Source of the DNA: Rhodanobacteraceae bacterium
GTDB lineage: Bacteria > Pseudomonadota > Gammaproteobacteria > Xanthomonadales > Rhodanobacteraceae
Direction of reading: 5' to 3'
Length of the DNA stretch: 5,578 nt
Assembly (NCBI GenBank): GCA_025928735.1
Contig: JAICIW010000174.1
Coordinates: forward strand, 1 to 5,578
Shown: one piece after another, positions 1 through 4,569 of the stretch
Position numbering within the stretch: the first letter of the stretch is position 1
Layout of the letters: each line of letters opens with the position of its first letter
Position numbers and translations under genes: made by a program
Notes under the pieces: model-generated
What the model saw: only the letters and a program-made list of their open reading frames with translations
Told to the model about the DNA's origin: nothing
Databases searched by the model: none

Positions 1-140
1 CGCTGGCCTTCCACGAGCGTGCGTACCAGTTCATCGGTCGGGCGACGATCGAGGTCATCCAGATCCTCCCGGACGGACTCGGTAGCCAGGACATCGAGCG
101 CGGTATCTTGCTGCGCAGGTTTGTGCACGGACGGGCTCAC
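1..140 (-). CDS. murQ: N-acetylmuramic acid 6-phosphate etherase MurQ, N-terminal fragment (cut by left window edge)
   Basis: Only the first 46 residues are inside the window. MurQ is a cytoplasmic SIS-domain lyase/etherase that splits MurNAc-6-phosphate into GlcNAc-6-phosphate and D-lactate during peptidoglycan recycling. The visible part reads LDVLATESVREDLDDLDRR, then PTDELVRTLVEGQ. This follows the family's N-terminal pattern of TE, a short spacer, the LD/ID pair, an S/P-T-x-E helix and R at the helix end. The SIS domain and catalytic residues lie outside the window. The start is a GTG at 138-140, preceded by AAAGGA at 149-154 with 8-nt spacing. It begins 5 bp after the kinase stop codon, so the two genes are surely co-transcribed and probably translationally coupled. 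The call rests on a short N-terminus plus the neighbouring sugar kinase, so another SIS-domain protein is not fully excluded. Confidence 0.75.
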   Translation of the reverse strand, partial: MSPSVHKPAQQDTALDVLATESVREDLDDLDRRPTDELVRTLVEGQ

Positions 141-145
141 TGTTT

Positions 146-1141
146 TTATCCTTTCGCTCGCGCCACCCAAGGTTCATGAATGCTGTCGTCGACAAGGGCA
201 AGGTGGCGGGCCCCGTCGATGGATGTACCTTTCGCCGGCTGCAGCTGCAGATTGGCGCCGCTCCGATCGAGAGCCGCGCGCAGCGGGTCGAGCAGAACCG
301 GCCCGAGATTCACGAGGCCGCCGATGACGACCGCGGTCACTGGCGCTGAGACATGCAGTGCCTCGGCGGCCGCAATCATCGAACGGGCCAGCGCCGCCGC
401 AGCCGCTTCGATCAACTGTGCGGCGATCGGATCGCCGTTGCGCGCCGCGTCGGCCATGGCCGGTGCAAACGACGCCACGCGGCGTGCGGGGTTGGGATCG
501 GAACCGAGCTTCACCGCGAGTTCGCCGATCGAGCCGAACTGCCGGGCCGCAGCTTCCGATAGCGCTGTCGCGGGACCGCGGCCGTCGTCAGCCCGTGCCA
601 CCGCCTGCAAGCCTTGGCGACCGAGCCACGCACCGCTGCCTTCGTCACCGATCCATGGGCCCCAGCCATCCACCCGACGAAACCGCGCATCGGCGCCGAT
701 CGCCACGGTCACCGCGCCGGTACCCGCCGCCAGTACCACGCCCGGCTTGCCGCCGAGCGCACCGGCGTGTGAAGTGATGGCGTCGCTCGTCACCGCGACC
801 GCGCGGGCCGGCAATGATCGGGCAAGCTGTTCGGCCAATCGTCGCGCCGACGCGGCCGCCTGCATCGCGCCGGGCGTGCCCACGCCAACGGCATCGATGC
901 AGACCACGCCATGCGCCTTCAGCAATGGCTCGACGATCGCGAGAATGGCCGCCTCGGCAACATCGGTGCCATTCGCGGCGCCCAAGCCGAGGCTGCCGTC
1001 ACCCGTGACGACGGCTTCGGGTTCCGACGCGTTGTCGCGCCACAACGCGGCGCGGCAGCCAGTTCTCCCGACGTCCACGGCCAACAAGATTTGCGCCGAG
1101 GCTTTGCCTCGCTCTTCGGAATCGTGATGGGGTCTGACCAC
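146..1141 (-). CDS. BadF/BadG/BcrA/BcrD-type sugar kinase, probable N-acetylmuramate/N-acetylglucosamine kinase (MurK-like)
   Basis: A 331-residue ASKHA-fold kinase. The first phosphate loop is LLAVDVGRTGCRAALW (19-34). The probable catalytic Asp is D120 in VTSDAITSHAG. The second phosphate loop is VLAAGTGAV (136-144). A family-typical block DGWGPWIGDEGSGAWLG spans 158-174, and the adenosine motif VVIGGLVN lies at 271-278. Length is close to the usual size of about 300 residues; the excess is an N-terminal stretch of about 17 polar residues. Family members phosphorylate GlcNAc, MurNAc or glucosamine. With murQ 5 bp downstream, 6-phosphorylation of MurNAc to feed the etherase is the likeliest role, but the substrate is inferred from context. 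The GTG start at 1139-1141 is the first start codon after the murA stop, 21 bp upstream. No good ribosome binding site precedes it, so a start slightly downstream is possible. It is in the same frame as murA. Confidence 0.85.
   Translation of the reverse strand: MVRPHHDSEERGKASAQILLAVDVGRTGCRAALWRDNASEPEAVVTGDGSLGLGAANGTDVAEAAILAIVEPLLKAHGVVCIDAVGVGTPGAMQAAASARRLAEQLARSLPARAVAVTSDAITSHAGALGGKPGVVLAAGTGAVTVAIGADARFRRVDGWGPWIGDEGSGAWLGRQGLQAVARADDGRGPATALSEAAARQFGSIGELAVKLGSDPNPARRVASFAPAMADAARNGDPIAAQLIEAAAAALARSMIAAAEALHVSAPVTAVVIGGLVNLGPVLLDPLRAALDRSGANLQLQPAKGTSIDGARHLALVDDSIHEPWVARAKG
149..154 (-). promoter_or_regulatory. Ribosome binding site of murQ
   Basis: On the minus strand AAAGGA stands 8 nt before the GTG at 140. 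It sits at the end of the kinase gene, just before the kinase stop codon (146-148). This supports the GTG start of murQ and suggests coupling to translation of the kinase. Confidence 0.6.
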
Positions 1142-1162
1142 TCGACGTGACGACCCGGGCGC

Positions 1163-2509
1163 TCAGTTTGCAGAAGACAAGGACGCCGGCGCCACGGCCG
1201 GAGTGCCAATTGCAGAGCCCGCGTCGTTGCCGGCAGGCGTGCTTCGCTCCTCATCGGCGAGGCTGCGGATCGATGCGCCCAATTGCTTCAGCTTGCTTTC
1301 GATCTCTTCGTAGCCGCGATAGATGTGATAGATACGGCGAATCTCGGTGGTGCCTTCGGCCACCAGTGCGGCAAGCACGAGCCCGGCCGACGCCCGCAGA
1401 TCGGTCGCCATCACCGGCGCGGCCGTCAGGTGTTCGCAACCGGTGATGATGACGGTGTTGCCTTCGATCTTCGCCTTGGCGCCCATCCGCTGCAATTCGA
1501 GGATGTGCATGAAGCGGTTCTCGAACAGGTTCTCGATGATCACGCCCGACCCTTCCGCTACCGCATCCAGCGCGCAGAACTGGGCCTGCATGTCGGTGGG
1601 GAAACCGGGATAGGGCGATGTCGTGATGTCCACGGCGCAGGGACGCCGGCCGCGCATGTCGAGTTCGATCCAGTCATCGCCGAGCTCGATGTGCGCGCCC
1701 GCATGCTGCAGCTTGGACAACACTGCAAGCAGCAGCTTGGGTTGCGTGTCATGGATGCGCACCTTGCCGCGCGTGATCGCGCCGGCGACGAGGTACGTGC
1801 CGGTTTCGATCCGGTCCGGCAACACGTCGTGGGAGGCGCCATGCAACCGATCGACGCCTTCGATCGTGATGACGCTGGAGCCCGCGCCCTCGATGCGGGC
1901 GCCCATGCGTTGCAGGCAGTTCGCCAGGTCGACGATTTCCGGCTCGCGCGCGGCGTTGGCGATGACCGTGCGCCCTTTCGCGAGTGTGGCTGCCATCATC
2001 AGGTTTTCGGTGCCGGTGACCGTCACCTTCTCGAGCAGGATGTCGGCGCCGACGAGCCGGCTCGCGCGCGCCTTGATGTAGCCCTCCTCCACCGAGATCT
2101 CGGCACCCATCGCCATCAGGCCCTGCAGGTGCAGATCGACCGGCCGCGCGCCGATGGCGCAGCCGCCTGGCAACGATACATCGGCCTCGCCGAAGCGGGC
2201 CAGCAACGGCCCCAGCACCAGGATCGACGCGCGCATGGTCTTGACCAGCTCGTACGGCGCGAAACAGGCTTGCACGTCACTGGCATCCACATCCAGTTGC
2301 ATGTTGGCGCCGAGACTCAGCTTGACGCCCATCTGCGCCAGCAGCGTGTTCATCGTCACGATATCCTGCAGCTGCGGGATATTGCGAAGCCGCAACGGTT
2401 CTGCGGTCAGCAGGGACGCCGCCAGGATCGGCAACGCGGCATTCTTGGCGCCGGAGGCACGGATGTCGCCGCGTAGCGGCGCCCCGCCGTCAATCAGAAA
2501 CTTGTCCAT
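1163..2509 (-). CDS. murA: UDP-N-acetylglucosamine 1-carboxyvinyltransferase MurA
   Basis: MurA transfers enolpyruvate from PEP to UDP-GlcNAc, the first committed cytoplasmic step of peptidoglycan precursor synthesis and the target of fosfomycin. The 448-residue product shows the full EPSP-synthase-like fold signature. It has N-terminal FLIDGG, then SGAKNAALPI with the K22-N23 pair, the active-site loop PGGCAIGARPVDLHL with Cys117 (equivalent to E. coli Cys115), and DVLPDRIETGT (228-238). The catalytic Asp306 is in SPYPGFPTDMQAQF, and DLRASAGLVLAAL and IYRGYEEIESKL lie near the end. Having Cys rather than Asp in the loop predicts normal fosfomycin sensitivity. The ATG at 2507-2509 is chosen over the longer open frame because MDKFLIDGG is the canonical beginning and AAGAGG stands 5 nt upstream. 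Usual length is about 420 residues; here an Ala/Ser/Thr/Pro-rich tail follows residue ~422. The kinase gene begins 21 bp downstream. Confidence 0.97.
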   Translation of the reverse strand: MDKFLIDGGAPLRGDIRASGAKNAALPILAASLLTAEPLRLRNIPQLQDIVTMNTLLAQMGVKLSLGANMQLDVDASDVQACFAPYELVKTMRASILVLGPLLARFGEADVSLPGGCAIGARPVDLHLQGLMAMGAEISVEEGYIKARASRLVGADILLEKVTVTGTENLMMAATLAKGRTVIANAAREPEIVDLANCLQRMGARIEGAGSSVITIEGVDRLHGASHDVLPDRIETGTYLVAGAITRGKVRIHDTQPKLLLAVLSKLQHAGAHIELGDDWIELDMRGRRPCAVDITTSPYPGFPTDMQAQFCALDAVAEGSGVIIENLFENRFMHILELQRMGAKAKIEGNTVIITGCEHLTAAPVMATDLRASAGLVLAALVAEGTTEIRRIYHIYRGYEEIESKLKQLGASIRSLADEERSTPAGNDAGSAIGTPAVAPASLSSAN

Positions 2510-2514
2510 CTGAA

Positions 2515-2520
2515 CCTCTT
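2515..2520 (-). promoter_or_regulatory. Ribosome binding site of murA
   Basis: AAGAGG on the minus strand, 5 nt before the ATG at 2509. It decides the start in favour of MDKFLIDGG, against the in-frame extension of 49 residues further upstream, which has no MurA character. Confidence 0.75.
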
Positions 2521-2642
2521 TCACTTCGCATCGCGATCGACATCTCCATGCCGGCCGCCGGTTGAAACCTCGGCATGCGACAGTCCGGGCCGGCGCGAAG
2601 ACGTGCCAGCATTTTTCGATCGTCGGGAACGACTGGAAAATG

Positions 2643-2670
2643 AAACCGCTGAGCACGCACGCGGTTTTTT
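2643..2670. terminator. Possible bidirectional terminator-like hairpin
   Basis: AAACCGC (2643-2649) and GCGGTTT (2661-2667) form a perfect 7-bp stem with an 11-nt loop. On the plus strand the stem runs into six Ts (2665-2670). On the minus strand it ends in TTT, then CA, then TTTT. For minus-strand transcription it lies about 120 bp after the symporter stop and about 135 bp before murA, so it could separate the two units. The long loop and weak A-T base of the stem make it a poor canonical terminator. Confidence 0.35.
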
Positions 2671-2790
2671 GGCGGCCTGAAAGCCATGCATCGACTTTCC
2701 CGGCATCCTACTGGAGAAAACCGGGGTTTGCGCAGTGATCGACATCATGGATTCAGTGTGCCGGTGGCGCTGCCTCATCAGCACTGACCA

Positions 2791-4308
2791 TCACGGCGGC
2801 TCGGCAGCACGTCGTTGCCCGGCCGGATCGCCGGAAGCGACGCCCGCGGACGCCTGTTGTTCCCGCGGATGGGTCAGCGACAGCCCGCCGCCAACCAGCA
2901 ACGTGATCGCCACGCCGATCGGGACATACCACGTAAACGCCAGCGCATGCCCGTGGATTTTCACCCCGAGCACCACCACGGCCATGATCACCACGGTGGC
3001 GATGAAGGCGATCGCGCCGTCGCGCTGGTTGGCGCGTTTGATCAGCAGTCCGAGCAGGAATGCGCCCAGCAACGCGCCGTAGGTGTAGCCGGTGATGCTC
3101 AATCCGAGCACCACGACCGGGCTGTGGGTGTCGGTGAACATGGATGCAAAACCGACCAGTGCGCCGGCCCAGAACAGCGTCGAAATCCGCGAGATCCGCA
3201 GCATCGTCTTGTCGTCGTAGTCGCGGCGACCGAACAGGCGGATCAGGTCGGTGAGCGTCGAATTGGACATCGAGTTCATGGCCGACGACAGCGAACCCAT
3301 CGTCGCGCCGAGAATGCCGGCGACCATCAGGCCCGATATGCCCGGCGGCAAACCGTGAATGATGAATTCCGGAAACAGGTCGTCGGGGCCGCTCAAGCCC
3401 AGTTGCGCCGGCGTTTGGCCGCCGAACTTGATCCACAGCAGCGTGCCGACCAACGAGAACAACGCGAATTGCGCCATCACGAATACCGCGCTACCGACCA
3501 TGGCCTTGCGGCTGTCGCGCAAGTTCCGGCAGGCGAGGATGCGTTGCACCATCAGCTGGTCGGCACCGTGCGAGGCCATCGTGAACACGGCGCCGCCGAA
3601 GATTGCGGCCACGAACGCGAACGGGCTCGTCAGGATCGGCGCGTGGAAATTGAAGACTTCGAACTTGCCGGCCGCGAACGCGTGGCCGAGGTCGGCCAGC
3701 GAAGTTCCGTGCAGCAGGATGCCGACGCTGAGGAGCGCACCACCGAGATAGAGCATCATCTGGATCGCGTCGGTCCACACCACCGCGCGAATGCCGCCGA
3801 TGTAGGTGTAGGCGACGGTCACCCCGGCCAGCACCACGATGATGACCAGATAGCTCGCGTGCACGCCGATGGCCGCGAGCAGCAAGGCGATCGGGATCGC
3901 GGACGCGAACAACCGTACGCCTTCGGCGAGCAGGCGGGTGACCAGGAACGTCGCCGATGCGAGGCCTTGCACCTTGGGCCCGAAACGTATTCCGAGGTAT
4001 TGGTAGGCGCTAACCAGATTGCCGCGCGCATACAGCGGAAGCAGCACGATCGCGACGATGCTGCGCCCCAACAGGTAACCGAACGCCAGTTCGACGAAAC
4101 CGTAGGCGCCGAGATACGCGACCCCCGGCACGCTGATCACGGTCAGCGTCGAAGTCTCGGTCGCGACGATCGAGAAACACACCGCCCACCACGACAGGTC
4201 GCGTTCGCCCACGAAGTAGTCGGTCGCCGAACGTTGCCTGCCGCTGATGCGCAGCCCGATCGCCGCGATCACGATCAGGTAAATGACGATGATGGCGAGG
4301 TCGAGCAC
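2791..4308 (-). CDS. Sodium:solute symporter, SSS family (TC 2.A.21 / SLC5-like), probable wall-sugar or related solute importer
   Basis: A 505-residue, very hydrophobic inner-membrane protein of normal SSS length, with about 13 membrane segments. Family marks are: first helix at 2-20 followed by RSATDYFVGERDLSWWA; ATETSTLTVISVPGVAY in the next helix; GGIRAVVWTDAIQ (171-183), the SSS signature; SHGADQLMVQRIL (246-258); and GSLSSAMNSMSNSTL, whose paired serines 341-342 match the Na2 sodium-site serines of vSGLT. A polar, Ala/Gly/Arg-rich tail of about 25 residues closes the protein. The GTG at 4306-4308 is chosen because it puts MLDLAIIVIYL at the N-terminus, as is common in the family; a TTG at 4353 would add 15 Arg-rich residues. 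Neither start has a clear ribosome binding site. The substrate cannot be read from sequence. The MurNAc-kinase/murQ context suggests MurNAc, anhydro-MurNAc or GlcNAc, as an inference only. Confidence 0.9.
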   Translation of the reverse strand: MLDLAIIVIYLIVIAAIGLRISGRQRSATDYFVGERDLSWWAVCFSIVATETSTLTVISVPGVAYLGAYGFVELAFGYLLGRSIVAIVLLPLYARGNLVSAYQYLGIRFGPKVQGLASATFLVTRLLAEGVRLFASAIPIALLLAAIGVHASYLVIIVVLAGVTVAYTYIGGIRAVVWTDAIQMMLYLGGALLSVGILLHGTSLADLGHAFAAGKFEVFNFHAPILTSPFAFVAAIFGGAVFTMASHGADQLMVQRILACRNLRDSRKAMVGSAVFVMAQFALFSLVGTLLWIKFGGQTPAQLGLSGPDDLFPEFIIHGLPPGISGLMVAGILGATMGSLSSAMNSMSNSTLTDLIRLFGRRDYDDKTMLRISRISTLFWAGALVGFASMFTDTHSPVVVLGLSITGYTYGALLGAFLLGLLIKRANQRDGAIAFIATVVIMAVVVLGVKIHGHALAFTWYVPIGVAITLLVGGGLSLTHPREQQASAGVASGDPAGQRRAAEPP

Positions 4309-4367
4309 TAGTCGGCGTGCCGCATGGCGGACACGACACCCTCGCAGTGACAACGCGTCATGTCGGG

Positions 4368-4375
4368 ATTATGTA
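4368..4375 (-). promoter_or_regulatory. Candidate -10 element for the symporter gene
   Basis: On the minus strand TACATAAT contains CATAAT, five of six matches to the sigma70 -10 consensus, about 60 nt before the proposed GTG start at 4308. No good -35 is found at 16-18 nt spacing, so an activator would probably be needed. The perfect inverted repeat at 4404-4423 would then be centred roughly 50 nt upstream of the transcription start. Confidence 0.3.
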
Positions 4376-4403
4376 CCGCATTTCGCACTATCTGCTCCTC
4401 GCC

Positions 4404-4423
4404 GTCGGCAGCACCCTGCCGAC
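4404..4423. repeat. Perfect 8-bp inverted repeat, possible operator
   Basis: GTCGGCAG (4404-4411) and CTGCCGAC (4416-4423) are exact reverse complements around a 4-nt spacer CACC. No T-run follows on either strand, so it is not an intrinsic terminator. Its place between two divergent genes fits a regulator binding site or a leader RNA hairpin. Confidence 0.5.
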
Positions 4424-4484
4424 ATATCCCGTCAATCGTACCCAACCGCCGACGCACGTCACCAATGAAAAACCCGAATGCAGG

Positions 4485-4501
4485 CATAGCTGCAAGCTAT
4501 G
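4485..4501. repeat. Perfect 7-bp inverted repeat, possible operator upstream of the aminotransferase
   Basis: CATAGCT (4485-4491) and AGCTATG (4495-4501) are exact reverse complements around GCA. The centre lies about 77 bp before the aminotransferase start. The AT-richer core in a GC-rich setting and the tight dyad are typical of repressor or activator sites, but no regulator gene is visible in the window. Confidence 0.45.
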
Positions 4502-4554
4502 GGTGAGGTCGCCGCCCGGCAACGCGCAGTATGCTTGCTGCAGAACGAAGTGCT

Positions 4555-4559
4555 GAAGG
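4555..4559 (+). promoter_or_regulatory. Probable ribosome binding site of the aminotransferase gene
   Basis: GAAGG lies 10 nt before the GTG at 4570. The spacing is a little long but it is the best site present. The alternative in-frame ATG at 4531 has no purine-rich sequence before it, so this site favours GTG 4570. Confidence 0.5.
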
Positions 4560-4569
4560 CAAAACAAGC

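Larger units (their letters stand above)
2510..2790. other. Intergenic region between the symporter and murA
   Basis: 281 bp without a credible gene. The short open frames here have Arg/Ser-rich, low-information products and resemble no known small protein. In particular I see no BolA/IbaG-like gene, the common neighbour upstream of murA in many gammaproteobacteria. The region probably holds the 3' end of the symporter transcript and the promoter and leader of murA, but I could not find a convincing sigma70 promoter. It contains one terminator-like hairpin (2643-2670). Closer to murA there is a 7-bp inverted repeat, CATGCCG at 2547-2553 and CGGCATG at 2571-2577, separated by 17 nt. Confidence 0.6.
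4309..4569. other. Divergent intergenic control region (symporter / aminotransferase)
   Basis: 261 bp between two divergently oriented genes, so promoters for both directions should lie here. It is visibly less GC-rich in its middle part than the flanking genes. I find two perfect short inverted repeats (4404-4423 and 4485-4501) and an AT-rich TACATAAT on the minus strand. On the plus strand TATGCT at 4530-4535 is a possible -10 box for the aminotransferase, without a recognisable -35 partner. No plausible gene is present. A 13-codon open frame at 4465-4506 lacks a ribosome binding site. Confidence 0.6.

Noticed and set aside
180..1127. Long open frame on the plus strand opposite the kinase (315 residues)
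   Set aside because: It is antisense to a gene with clear kinase motifs; the product is rich in Ala/Arg/Ser/Pro without domain character, as expected of a GC-rich shadow frame.
1283..2476. Long plus-strand open frame opposite murA (397 residues)
   Set aside because: Antisense shadow of the unmistakable murA; product is rich in His/Arg/Gln/Asp with no family pattern.
2717..2730. AAACCGGGGTTT-like short palindrome after the symporter stop as a terminator
   Set aside because: The stem would be only 4-5 bp with a 2-4 nt loop and no proper T-run.
2521..2784. Small minus-strand open frames (65-87 residues) between symporter and murA
   Set aside because: No ribosome binding site, Arg/Ser-rich composition, no resemblance to BolA/IbaG or other small families.
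2815..4311. 498-residue plus-strand open frame opposite the symporter
   Set aside because: Charged, Gln/Arg/His-rich mirror of a hydrophobic membrane protein; a typical antisense artefact.
4430..4435. TTGACG on the minus strand as a -35 box
   Set aside because: No -10-like sequence lies 16-18 nt downstream; the position falls inside the GC-rich dyad.
4465..4506. 13-codon open frame, MKNPNAGIAASYG, before the aminotransferase, overlapping the second dyad
   Set aside because: No ribosome binding site and no run of regulatory codons, so a leader peptide is not supported.
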